A stretch of DNA of 64,000 nt from NCBI RefSeq assembly GCF_001552415.1, contig NZ_BCRD01000002.1:1-64000 (forward strand). Reading direction: 5' to 3'. This DNA is from Corynebacterium xerosis NBRC 16721 = ATCC 373. GTDB lineage: Bacteria > Actinomycetota > Actinomycetes > Mycobacteriales > Mycobacteriaceae. The translations under genes were made by a program, and so were the position numbers. Shown here in pieces: positions 50,613 to 58,781 of the stretch (positions within the stretch are counted from its first letter, which is position 1; the number at the start of each line of letters is the position of its first letter). The notes beneath the pieces were generated by a model. It was not told where the DNA came from. It did not search any database and saw only the letters and a program-made list of their open reading frames with translations.

Positions 50613-52319
50613 ATGCGGATCCTGGGCATGTGGCTGCCGGATTGGCCGATCCAGGCGGCGCGTGCGTCCGGGGCGACGGGCGATGCCGGGCCGACGGCGC
50701 CGATCGCCATCGTCGACGACACGACCATCGCCGCCTGCTCCGATGCCGCACGCCGGGCGGGCGTGCGCCGGGGCCAGGGGCGCCGCCATGCGCAGGCGGC
50801 GTGCCCCGATCTGGTCGTGGTGGAGGCCGATCCCGCGCGCGACGCCCGGGAGTTCGAGCCGGTGCTCGCCCGCATCGGCGACGTCGCCGCGGGCGTGGAG
50901 GCGCTGCGGCCGGGCCTGGTGGTCCTCGGCGCCGACGGCCCCGCGAAGTACCACGGGGGAGAGGCGAAGGCGGTGGAGATGCTTCTCGACGCCGCCGCCC
51001 TGGCCGGGGCTGACTGCCTCGCCGGGATCGCCGACGACGTCATCACCGCGGTGCTGGCCGCGCGCCGCGGGGTGCAGCTGCCCGTCGGCGGCGGACCCGA
51101 GTTCTTGCGCGGGGTGTCGTTGGCGGAGGTCGCCGCGGAAACCGCGCTGGATTTCCCCATCGAACTGGGCCGGGCGTGGGGGGATCTGGGATTGAGGACG
51201 CTCGGCGACGTCGCGGCGTTGCCTGCGTGCGACGTGGCGGGCCGATTCGGCGCGGAGGGCGCACGGTGGCGCAAGGTCGCAGCGGGTGAACTGGAGCGGC
51301 GGGTGTCGCCGCGCACGCCGCCGCGGGATCTTGCGATCGTGCATCGGCCGGAGGAGACGCTGACCCGCGTCGACGCGGCGGCGTTCATCGCCCGTGCGCT
51401 GGCGGCGAAGCTGCATCACCGGCTGCGCGAGCACGGCCTGGCGTGCCATCGGCTGGCGGTCACCGCCGAGTTCACCGACGGCGCCGAGCTGCGCCGGGTG
51501 TGGCGTTGCGCCGGGCCCCTCGACGAGGCGGCCACCGCCGATCGGGTGCGCTGGCAGCTCGATGGTTGGCTGACCGGGCGCAATGTGGCGGCGGCTGCAT
51601 CGAGTGCGGCGGGCGCGGGGGCCGGCGACTTCGGCGATGCTCCGGGCGATGCCTTCGGTGAGGCATTCGACGACGCCTTCGACGACGATGCCCCCGACGC
51701 CCGCGGCATCGCCGCCCTGACGCTGGAACCGCTGGAGGTCATCGTCGCCGGCGTCGAGCGCGACGCGTTGTGGGGCGGAGCCGACGCCGCCTCGGAACGC
51801 GCCGGCCGCGCCGCCGCCCGCGTGCAGGGCCTGCTCGGCCCGGAGGCGGTGCGCCGGCCCGTCGACGTCGGCGGCCGCGGCCCGACCGAACGCGTGGCCA
51901 TGGTCCCGGTGGGGGAAGAGGCCCCTCCCGTCACCGGCCGGTGGCCCGGGGCGCTGCCCGCCCCGAACCCGGCGGTCACACCCGGCGGCTCCGCGTCGCC
52001 GCATTCGCCGTCGGCCCGGCATCCGGCGTCGAAGGTGGAGCTGTGCGACGCCTCCGGCAACGCCATCGCCGTCACCGGCCGCGGCACCCTCACGGCGCCG
52101 CCGGCGGTGCTGCGCTGGGGCGGTCGGGACCATGCCGTCACGGCGTGGGCTGGGCCGTGGCCCGTCGACGAACGGTGGTGGACCCCGGATGACGCGCGCC
52201 GCGCCGCCCGCATGCACGTCGCCGTGGAGGGGGCCGGCGGCGACGGCGGCCCCGGGCCGCAGGCGTTCCTGCTCATCGGCCACGCCGGCAAGTGGCGCAT
52301 CGAAGGGAGATACGGCTGA
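50613..52319 (+). CDS. imuB: ImuB, catalytically inactive Y-family polymerase-like hub
   Basis: A 568-residue Y-family homologue beginning MRILGMWLPDWPIQAA. The acidic catalytic residues of true Y-family polymerases are not evident (ADGPAKYHGG in place of the active-site strand), in line with ImuB acting as a beta-clamp-binding scaffold for DnaE2. The C-terminal part has Ala/Asp-rich insertions (around 340-370) and ends GKWRIEGRYG. Orthologue of Rv3394c by context. Confidence 0.88.
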   Translation: MRILGMWLPDWPIQAARASGATGDAGPTAPIAIVDDTTIAACSDAARRAGVRRGQGRRHAQAACPDLVVVEADPARDAREFEPVLARIGDVAAGVEALRPGLVVLGADGPAKYHGGEAKAVEMLLDAAALAGADCLAGIADDVITAVLAARRGVQLPVGGGPEFLRGVSLAEVAAETALDFPIELGRAWGDLGLRTLGDVAALPACDVAGRFGAEGARWRKVAAGELERRVSPRTPPRDLAIVHRPEETLTRVDAAAFIARALAAKLHHRLREHGLACHRLAVTAEFTDGAELRRVWRCAGPLDEAATADRVRWQLDGWLTGRNVAAAASSAAGAGAGDFGDAPGDAFGEAFDDAFDDDAPDARGIAALTLEPLEVIVAGVERDALWGGADAASERAGRAAARVQGLLGPEAVRRPVDVGGRGPTERVAMVPVGEEAPPVTGRWPGALPAPNPAVTPGGSASPHSPSARHPASKVELCDASGNAIAVTGRGTLTAPPAVLRWGGRDHAVTAWAGPWPVDERWWTPDDARRAARMHVAVEGAGGDGGPGPQAFLLIGHAGKWRIEGRYG

Positions 52320-52339
52320 GGGGCCCGGCAAATGACGGA

Positions 52340-52378
52340 CCCGGCGCCGGAAATCCGGGCGCCGGGGCGTCGTAAAGC
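52340..52378. terminator. Terminator between imuB and the lipoprotein gene
   Basis: CCCGGCGCCGG-AAAT-CCGGGCGCCGG forms a GC-rich stem 21 bases after imuB, followed by an inverted GCTTTACGACG copy (52368-52378) and an A-rich stretch that would be a T-tract for the minus strand. Confidence 0.6.
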
Positions 52379-52393
52379 AAAAGCGGCGAAAAA

Positions 52394-53095
52394 CTAGCCG
52401 GTCTCGATGTCGATGATCAGGCGGGTCGGGTTCTGCGCCTTGAACACCTTGAACGGGCGGCGCTCGCCGTCGATGCCCGCCACGTACTGGGTCGAACCCT
52501 CGAAGGTGCCGAACCCGCGGACCTCCGAAATGGCCGACGTGCCCTCCGGCTTCACCGGGCCCACCGGGTAATCCTCCAGGTTGAAGTCGAAGGGGTAGCC
52601 CGTGCCGCGGACGTCGATGGCCAACTTGTGGGCGCCGCTGACGCTGATCGGGTTGCCGCTGCCCTGCTGGGTCGGCATGTCCTCGTAACGCACCCAGTAG
52701 CCCGGCTCGCCCTCGCCGATGAACTCGATGACGATGCGGTCGAAGCCGTCGTGGGAACCGATGCGCACGTCCTTGATGCCCAGGTAGGAACCATCCGCGG
52801 GCGTGGCCTCGGCCGGGGCGGCGGAGAACTCGCCCGCCGGGGCGGGATCCGACTCGAGCGTCGCCGGCGAACCGCCGCCGTTGGAGCCGCTGGTCCCGGA
52901 AGTGCCGTTGCCCGAGACGCCGGCGGACGACGTCGCGTCTTCCGATCGCATCGACACCGCATTTTCGGGGTTCGCGTCGTCGCCGGGCGCGCAGGCGACG
53001 GCACCGAAGGCCAGGGAGCCTGCGGCGATCACCGCCGCCGCGGTACGCAGTGCGGCGCGGTTCGAACGGGTCGAGGTGCGGGGGTGGGACTTCAT
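52394..53095 (-). CDS. AMIN-like domain lipoprotein
   Basis: A 233-residue lipoprotein: basic N-terminus, hydrophobic h-region and lipobox GAVAC (Cys about 35), then a Ser/Gly/Asn-rich linker (about 45-80) and a beta-rich AMIN-like domain (about 90-233, GIKDVRIGSHDGFDRIVIEF to LIIDIETG). The family binds cell-wall or surface ligands, function unknown. ATG 53095 is preceded by a promoter region that overlaps a DtxR-like sequence, so iron control is possible. Confidence 0.82.
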   Translation of the reverse strand: MKSHPRTSTRSNRAALRTAAAVIAAGSLAFGAVACAPGDDANPENAVSMRSEDATSSAGVSGNGTSGTSGSNGGGSPATLESDPAPAGEFSAAPAEATPADGSYLGIKDVRIGSHDGFDRIVIEFIGEGEPGYWVRYEDMPTQQGSGNPISVSGAHKLAIDVRGTGYPFDFNLEDYPVGPVKPEGTSAISEVRGFGTFEGSTQYVAGIDGERRPFKVFKAQNPTRLIIDIETG

Positions 53096-53105
53096 GCATC
53101 TGACC

Positions 53106-53124
53106 GTAGGTAAGCCTGATTTGA
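53106..53124 (-). promoter_or_regulatory. DtxR-like iron box before the lipoprotein gene
   Basis: GTAGGTAAGCCTGATTTGA matches the 19-bp DtxR consensus TTAGGTTAGCCTAACCTAA at 13 positions, including the GGT...AGCCT core. It overlaps the likely -10 (TTACCT on the minus strand) of the lipoprotein gene. A borderline match. Confidence 0.4.
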
Positions 53125-53232
53125 TTGGCAATTGGCCCAACCTGTAAAACCCCAGGTCGCGGCGGCCGGTGTGCAAAGTGTTGTGAAACGGTTACCTGAC
53201 GGGGGCCTCGAACGTGAGACGCGTCACCTTGT

Positions 53233-53238
53233 TAGGCT
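53233..53238 (+). promoter_or_regulatory. -10 box of the sucrase/ferredoxin-like gene, leaderless
   Basis: TAGGCT ends six bases before ATG 53245 with no ribosome binding site. Confidence 0.55.
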
Positions 53239-53244
53239 GATCCC

Positions 53245-54276
53245 ATGACGGATTCCGTGTGCTCTGACCTGGGACATGAGCCGCTGCCGGGCACGGCGAA
53301 GGCGGGCACGTTGTTCATCGCGCTCGAGCACCAGTACGGCTGGAGCCACGACATCCTCGACGGCGGGGTCTTCGGCGACGAGCTCACCGCCCGCATCAAG
53401 GAGTGGCTGGCGGAGCGCGGCGGTTCGCTGCAGCTGATCCGCAAGCCGGGGCGCCTGGGCCAGATCCCCTGCGACGGCGTGACCATGTACGTGGCGCACT
53501 GCCCGCCGCAGATTCCCGCGCCGGATGGGGCGGGCGCGGATGGGGCTGAACCGGATGCCGCCGCCGCGATCACGTCCCCGCGCCTGGAGGTGCGCCAGGT
53601 CTGCGACGTCGAGGAGATGCTTTCGCTCGACATTCGCCTGGGGCGGCCGACGGAGGGGGCGCGGGTCGTCGACAAGCCTCTGCTGCTCGTGTGCACCCAC
53701 GGCAAACGCGACCGCTGCTGCGCGGTGAAGGGCCGGCCGATCGCGCAGGCGCTCAACAACGTCCACCCGGACGTGGTGTGGGAGACATCGCATTCCAAGG
53801 GCCACCGGTTCGCGCCGGCGCTGGTGCTGCTGCCGTGGAACTACTCGTACGGGCGGCTGTCGGCGGTGGAGACGAACCAGATGCTTCACGACGCCTCGTC
53901 CGGCGTCCTCCATTCCGGCGGCTGCCGTGGCCGAGGGGTGTGGGACGCCCGCGGGCAGGTCGCCGAACTCGCGGCGCGCGAGGAGGCGGGGGAGTGGGCG
54001 CTGGATGCCGTGGCGGCGGTGACCGTGTCCGACGCCGCCGACGCGGTGCTGGCCGATCATGGGGTGGAGCACCACTCGCCGGAGATGATCGAGCGCCTGC
54101 GCGGGGTGCTGGTGCACGCCCCCGCCGCCGCCGCGGCCGCCGTCGTGGAGTTCGACGGCGGCCGGACGTTCGGGGTGGCGCTGGGGAAGACGGTCACCGA
54201 GGGCGTGGTGTCCTCCTGCGGTGACGCCCCCGGCCCGAAGAAGGGCTGGAGGGCGTTGGCCGCGGCGCGGATCTAG
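53245..54276 (+). CDS. Sucrase/ferredoxin-like (thioredoxin-fold [2Fe-2S]) protein
   Basis: A 343-residue protein of the Suc/Fer-like family. A first thioredoxin-like half (about 20-90) is followed by the cluster-ligand region VCTHGKRDRCCAVKG (about 150) and the conserved SHSKGHRFAPALVLLP and GGCRGRG. These Cys spacings are typical of [2Fe-2S] thioredoxin-like ferredoxins. Role unknown, perhaps redox. Its end overlaps the converging metI by four bases, with no terminator between. Confidence 0.83.
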   Translation: MTDSVCSDLGHEPLPGTAKAGTLFIALEHQYGWSHDILDGGVFGDELTARIKEWLAERGGSLQLIRKPGRLGQIPCDGVTMYVAHCPPQIPAPDGAGADGAEPDAAAAITSPRLEVRQVCDVEEMLSLDIRLGRPTEGARVVDKPLLLVCTHGKRDRCCAVKGRPIAQALNNVHPDVVWETSHSKGHRFAPALVLLPWNYSYGRLSAVETNQMLHDASSGVLHSGGCRGRGVWDARGQVAELAAREEAGEWALDAVAAVTVSDAADAVLADHGVEHHSPEMIERLRGVLVHAPAAAAAAVVEFDGGRTFGVALGKTVTEGVVSSCGDAPGPKKGWRALAAARI

Positions 54277-54977
54277 CGGCGCATGACCTTCTTCGCCAGG
54301 AAGTTGCCCAGCAGCTGGGCGGCCTGGACGATGAGGATGATCACCAGGGTGGTCACCAGCGTCACGTTCCAGTCGAAGGCGCGGTAGCCGTAGACGATGG
54401 CAAAGTCGCCGAGCCCGCCGCCGCCGATGTAGCCGGCCATGGCGGACATGTCGACCACCGCGATGAACGCGAAGGTGTAGCCAAGGATCAGCGGGCCGAG
54501 AGCCTCGGGGACGATGACCGTGCGGATGATCCGCCAGGGGCTGGCACCCATCGCGCGCGCCGCCTCGATGACGCCGGGGTCGATGGCCATGAGGTTCTGC
54601 TCCACCAGGCGGGCCACGGCGAAGGACGCGGCGATGACCATGACGAAGATCGCCGCCTCGGTGCCGATGGTCTTGCCCACCGCGAGTTTGGTCAGCGGGC
54701 CGACGGCGGTGACCAGGATGATGAACGGGATGGGGCGCACGAAGTTCACGGCCACGTTGAGCAGCGTGTACAGCGGGCCCGACGGCAGGACGCCCGACGA
54801 GCGCGAGACGTACAGCAGCACGCCGAGCGCCAGCCCGATCAAGCCGCCGACGATCATGGTCACGCCGACCATCCACAGGGTTTCGCCGAAGGCCTCGAAC
54901 ATGCGCGGCCGCAGCTGGTCCCAGTTGGTGTCGCGGGCGAGGATCTCGGTGGCCGGGGCGTAGGTGGCGGCGATCAT
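54273..54977 (-). CDS. metI: Methionine ABC transporter permease
   Basis: MetI, 234 residues, five to six membrane helices with the permease EAA loop EAARAMGASPWRIIRTVIVP. It imports L- and D-methionine with MetN and the lipoprotein MetQ. Its start overlaps the metN stop by four bases. Confidence 0.93.
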   Translation of the reverse strand: MIAATYAPATEILARDTNWDQLRPRMFEAFGETLWMVGVTMIVGGLIGLALGVLLYVSRSSGVLPSGPLYTLLNVAVNFVRPIPFIILVTAVGPLTKLAVGKTIGTEAAIFVMVIAASFAVARLVEQNLMAIDPGVIEAARAMGASPWRIIRTVIVPEALGPLILGYTFAFIAVVDMSAMAGYIGGGGLGDFAIVYGYRAFDWNVTLVTTLVIILIVQAAQLLGNFLAKKVMRR

Positions 54978-56083
54978 CGGATCACCTCGCTTTCGGTGAA
55001 TTCGTTGAGCTTCACGACGACCCGTCCGGCTGCCGCGGCGGCGTCGTCGCCGCTGAGGCGCAGAGTCAACCGGCCGAAGGACCGGGCCTGCACGTTGGTC
55101 ACGGAACCGTGCGCGACGGTGGCGTCGAGCCCCTCGGCACGCGCGATGTCGAGCACGCGGCCCAGGGGGACGTCGTCGTCGACGCGGACGGTGACCAGCG
55201 CGGCGGTGGCGTCGCCAAGCGAACCCTTCGCCGAATCAAGCTCCCGGCCCTCCGGACGGTCCCGCAGCGCGGTGGCGGCGAAACGCCGGCCGACCTCGGT
55301 GGTCGGGTGCGCGAACAGGTCGTGGACGGAGGCGTGCTCGACGACGCGGCCGTTTTCCATCACCGCGACGTGGTCGGCGATGGCGCGCACCACCGACATC
55401 TCGTGGGTGATCAGCACGATGGTCACGCCGAACGTGCGGTTGACCTCGCGCAGCAGCTCCAGGACATCCGCCGTGGTCTCCGGGTCGAGGGCAGAGGTGG
55501 CCTCGTCGGCGAGCAGCAGCGACGGGTTCGTGGCCAGCGCGCGGGCGATGCCGACGCGCTGCTTCTGCCCGCCGGACAGCTGCTCCGGGTAGGAATCGCC
55601 GCGGTCGCCGAGGCCGACGAACTCGAGGAGCTCGGCGACGCGGGCCTTGCGCTCGGCGCGGCCCATGCCCGCCAGTTCCAGCGGGTAGGCGACGTTGCCG
55701 GCCACCGTGCGGGAGGTGAAGAGGTTGAACTGCTGGAAGATCATGCCGATGTCCCGGCGCACCGCCCGCAGCTGCTTTTCCTTCATCCCGGCGATGTCCG
55801 TGCCGTTGAGCAGCACGCTGCCGGAGGTGGGGGACTCCAGGCCGTTGACCAGACGGATCAGCGTCGACTTGCCGGCGCCCGAGTAGCCGATGACGCCCAG
55901 GACACCGCCCGGCTCGACGGACAGCGTCACGTCGTCGAGGGCGCGGGTCGCGGACTTGCCGGAGCCGAAGACCTTGGAAACGCCGCGCAGCTCGACGCGG
56001 GTGCCGGGCCGGCGGTCCGCGGTGGCGGGGCCGCCGGCGGCGGGTGCGTCGAGCTGGTCGGGCGTGCCGTGATTACTCGGCAT
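54974..56083 (-). CDS. metN: Methionine ABC transporter ATP-binding protein
   Basis: MetN, 369 residues, with Walker A GYSGAGKSTL, signature LSGGQKQRVGIARAL and Walker B LLLADEATSALDP. The C-terminal domain (about 280-369) is the NIL/ACT-like methionine-sensing domain used for transinhibition. ATG 56083 overlaps metQ by 11 bases; ATG 56101 would add six residues. Neither has a strong ribosome binding site, so coupling to metQ is likely. Confidence 0.93.
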   Translation of the reverse strand: MPSNHGTPDQLDAPAAGGPATADRRPGTRVELRGVSKVFGSGKSATRALDDVTLSVEPGGVLGVIGYSGAGKSTLIRLVNGLESPTSGSVLLNGTDIAGMKEKQLRAVRRDIGMIFQQFNLFTSRTVAGNVAYPLELAGMGRAERKARVAELLEFVGLGDRGDSYPEQLSGGQKQRVGIARALATNPSLLLADEATSALDPETTADVLELLREVNRTFGVTIVLITHEMSVVRAIADHVAVMENGRVVEHASVHDLFAHPTTEVGRRFAATALRDRPEGRELDSAKGSLGDATAALVTVRVDDDVPLGRVLDIARAEGLDATVAHGSVTNVQARSFGRLTLRLSGDDAAAAAGRVVVKLNEFTESEVIR

Positions 56084-56969
56084 CGGGGTTCTCGCGGGCA
56101 TCCTTCTCGGCCGCCTCGAGGATGGCTTCGAGGTCCTCGACGGGGCGCTTGACCGGGATGGAGGTGCCGCGGGAGTCGCGGGCGACGGCTTCGGTGACCT
56201 CCGGGCTGTGCCAGATCTCGGCGAGCTTCTTCAGCTGCTCATTGTCCTTGTTGGCCTGGGTGGTGGCGAAAACGTTGATGTACGGCTCGGCGGCCTTGTC
56301 GTTCGGGTCGTCCTTGAAGATCGCCGAGTTCGGGTCGATGTCCGCGCGATCGAGGAAGGTGTTGTTGATGACGGCCGGGGTGCCCTCGCCGTAGGCGGCG
56401 GGAGTCTGGGCGGCGTCGATCGGGGTGACGCTGACGCGGGACTTCTCCGTGTCGATGTCCAGCGGCGTCGGGTTGACGGAGCCGCCCTTGAGCTCGATGA
56501 GGCCCGCCTTCGCCAGGACGCTCAGGGCGCGGCCCTGGTTGGTGGAGTCGTTGGGGATGACCACCTCGGTGCCGTCGGCGATGTCCTCGACCTTGTCGCC
56601 GCCGGTCCAGTACAGGCCCAGCGGAACGATCTCGGTGGATGCAATCGGAGTCAGGTCCGCGTCGGAACCGACGTTGTACTGCGCCAAGTACTTGATGTGC
56701 TGGAACAGGTTGACGTCGAGGTCGCCCTCGTCGAGGGCGGTGTTCACCGGGGCGTACTCGTTGAACGGCTCGATTTTCATGTCGATGCCGGCTTCCGCAA
56801 CTTTCTGTTCAAACACGCGCCAGGCTTCCTTCTGGTAGTCCGTCGTGCCGATGCGGATGGTGTCGCCCTCGGCGAGCGGCTCGGCGGCCTCGTCGTTGCC
56901 GCAGGCCACCAGGCCGGTGGCCGCGAAGGCCAGGGCGACGGCGCCGGCTGTGAATCGTCGCAATGCCAT
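56073..56969 (-). CDS. metQ: Methionine-binding lipoprotein
   Basis: MetQ, 298 residues, NlpA family. Signal peptide with lipobox GLVAC (Cys about 23); the ligand domain contains IGTTDYQKEAWRVFEQKV and FQHIKYLAQYN, and VIPNDSTNQGRAL is diagnostic. AAGGAGAAGCAC before ATG 56969 is a good ribosome binding site. First gene of metQNI. Confidence 0.94.
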   Translation of the reverse strand: MALRRFTAGAVALAFAATGLVACGNDEAAEPLAEGDTIRIGTTDYQKEAWRVFEQKVAEAGIDMKIEPFNEYAPVNTALDEGDLDVNLFQHIKYLAQYNVGSDADLTPIASTEIVPLGLYWTGGDKVEDIADGTEVVIPNDSTNQGRALSVLAKAGLIELKGGSVNPTPLDIDTEKSRVSVTPIDAAQTPAAYGEGTPAVINNTFLDRADIDPNSAIFKDDPNDKAAEPYINVFATTQANKDNEQLKKLAEIWHSPEVTEAVARDSRGTSIPVKRPVEDLEAILEAAEKDARENPDAE

Positions 56970-57011
56970 GTGCTTCTCCTTGCAGTGGGGGCCCGTCGCG
57001 CAGTTCGCGAA

Positions 57012-57044
57012 TAGACCAAGCTGTCTTGTTGTGGGATCAGCGTA
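57012..57044 (-). promoter_or_regulatory. metQNI promoter with McbR-type operator
   Basis: TAGAC-CAAGCT-GTCTT (57012-57027) differs by one base from the McbR operator TAGAC-N6-GTCTA, known in C. glutamicum to repress sulfur and methionine genes in response to S-adenosylhomocysteine. A -10-like TACGCT (minus strand, 57039-57044) lies just upstream, so the operator overlaps the start of transcription. Confidence 0.75.
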
Positions 57045-57909
57045 GCACCCTGGGCGGATCGGACGGAAAGTGGCGCAGGGGGTGCGGCTTGTGAATTACT
57101 CGAGTGTGGCCGCTAGTGGACGTCTCAGCGGCGCTGAAAAAGGGAGTTGTTCGATCATAAGGCCAGGTCAGGTGCATTGTTCCACAACCGATCATGTCGG
57201 CGTGGTTGACGTGAGACGGAGTCGCTTCGTTGGGTTGTAGGCAATGCAATTTCTCGGTGCTGCGGTGGGTCCAGTGTCTTCGTGCCGTACTGGAGAGGGG
57301 TTTAGCGGGAAATCGCTATCGCAGTCGTGGGCGGTCAGGGGGGGGGCTTTCGGCGAAAGCTGCGACTGGCGCAGTTCGACGCTGGGAGTGCGGATCCTGT
57401 GGGGTGCTAAGCGAGTGTCAAGGCTGGTATGACTCCTTGTGGGTCGATTGTCTCTAATTCCTCCATCTGCTGGCCTTTTGCGGAGGTTAACTAGCTGCTT
57501 TGAAACGATTTCCCCATTGGGGTGTCGGCGGTGGTATTCGAGGCCCGCTGATTGACATCTGCGACCGTGGCTTAGGCGCAGCCCTTTCGGGTGGCGAAAA
57601 GTGATGTTGAGGTGTGTGTAACGGGTGCGCAACAACGTTAATTCATTCGTCATCGTCGTTGCGTGATGGCGGGGTTTCCATACTGTTTGCGGTGGGATAA
57701 ATTCGCTTCCTGTATAGCTCTTTTGGGAAGATCTGGTTTCAAAGTGGCGGATCGTGCGAGTGGTTATGTGGTGACCACCTCCTGGGGGTATGGGGGCGGA
57801 AAACGTCTCTCACTTCTGGTTGGCCAGGGCACGGAAAAGGCGAGCTGGCATTGCCGCTGTCGAGATGTCGGCAATGTCAACTCACCCTTTTTGGATTGCT
57901 TTCCGAGGG
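57045..57909. other. Gene-poor, AT-richer stretch downstream of metQ
   Basis: About 865 bases of clearly lower GC content than the rest of the window. Several frames of 60-150 codons stay open on both strands, but none shows a ribosome binding site, a plausible codon pattern or a recognisable protein. No tRNA, integrase or insertion-sequence ends were seen. Probably acquired or decaying DNA. Confidence 0.5.
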
Positions 57910-58270
57910 TTATTCCATTTGGTAAGAAGCGTACTTTGCACTCCAGGAGTCTCCGCAGCTTGCGGACGAGATCTGGCCGTGGGGGACCCAAGGTCCATCG
58001 ACTCTTTGGCTATCTCCCCTGCCAATGAGTCCCATCTGTTCGCAGTAGACATTCACGCGTGTTGCTCGAAAGCGGCTCTTTTCCGCGTCGCAGATGGCGT
58101 AGGCCGTGTTCCCGTTGATCCAAGTCGAGCAATGGCCAAATCCTGACATTCCTGGCTCCGGGGTCGATGCGCTGGCAATGTGCTGAGTGTTGGATTGGGG
58201 GGGCGAGGGAGAGAGTGGTCATTGTTAAGAGGGTGGCGGCGGTGGTAGCCGTGAATCTGAGTAGTCGCAT
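57910..58270 (-). pseudogene. Small secreted four-Cys protein interrupted at a G7 tract
   Basis: ATG 58270 opens a clear signal peptide (MRLLRFTATTAATLL, then TMTTLSLAP). At a run of seven C on the coding strand (G7 at 58197-58203) the frame shifts; removing one C gives QSNTQHIASA, a good cleavage site, then an uninterrupted mature protein of about 85 residues ending at TAA 57910. It has four Cys (GFGHCSTW, YAICDAEK, NVYCEQMG, SSASCGDS) and GPWVPHGQISS. The pattern resembles small disulfide-bonded actinobacterial secreted proteins. Total about 120 residues. Phase variation, mutation or assembly error are all possible. Confidence 0.65.
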
Positions 58271-58733
58271 GGGGTGCACGTTAGTTCATAGGAAGTTCGA
58301 TTTTTCAGACTTCTGTAACGATCAGATAACAGATCCCTGGGGGTTAAGGGCGTTCGGTTGATCTGTCACGGGCCCTGTCTGGCCGTGCTGTCGTGGAGAA
58401 CGCTTGCGGGTTTGATACCGGCTCGTTTAGTGGTATTCGCCTGGTCGCATGTGGCTGGAGGTGACTCTTTCAAGATTGCAACTGGAATGCAGGTTTGGAT
58501 CGGGTTTTGCGGTCTGAACTTCCCGGCCTCGGTGAACGCATCAGTTCAATTGGGAGTCGACTTTGATCGATGGCGTTTGTCCTTCGGGTTCGCGAGTTTC
58601 TACTTTCCCTTCGTGGGAACTCGCTTATGCGGTGGCGATTGCGGCTGCCCTTCTGTCATCTTCTATCGGCGAGGATGGGCCTGTCGAGTCGTCCGGAGTT
58701 GTCGCCGTTTGCCGGGTTGGGTTCCGGGCAACG
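58271..58733. other. AT-richer intergenic stretch before dnaE2
   Basis: About 460 bases continuing the low-GC segment. It holds the promoter of the small secreted protein (TAACGT seven bases before its start on the minus strand is one candidate -10) and an imperfect dyad at 58314-58333. A 131-codon plus-strand frame from 58358 has no ribosome binding site or recognisable motif. Confidence 0.4.
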
Positions 58734-58749
58734 TCGAACCGGTGTTCGC
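58734..58749 (+). promoter_or_regulatory. LexA (SOS) box of dnaE2
   Basis: TCGAAC-CGGT-GTTCGC matches the actinobacterial SOS box TCGAAC-N4-GTTCGA at all but the last base. It lies 32 bases before ATG 58782, next to a -10-like TACCGT at 58770-58775, in position to repress dnaE2. Confidence 0.85.
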
Positions 58750-58781
58750 GTAAATCCCCGTGCGGGTCTACCGTGTGGGCC

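Noticed and set aside
53228..53247. A second DtxR-like box before the sucrase/ferredoxin-like gene
   Set aside because: GTTAGGCTGATCCC matches only the left half of the consensus and is better explained as a -10 box.
57192..58146. Several 75-150-codon frames in the low-GC segment
   Set aside because: No ribosome binding site, no family and overlapping frames on both strands; treated as non-coding apart from the frameshifted secreted protein.
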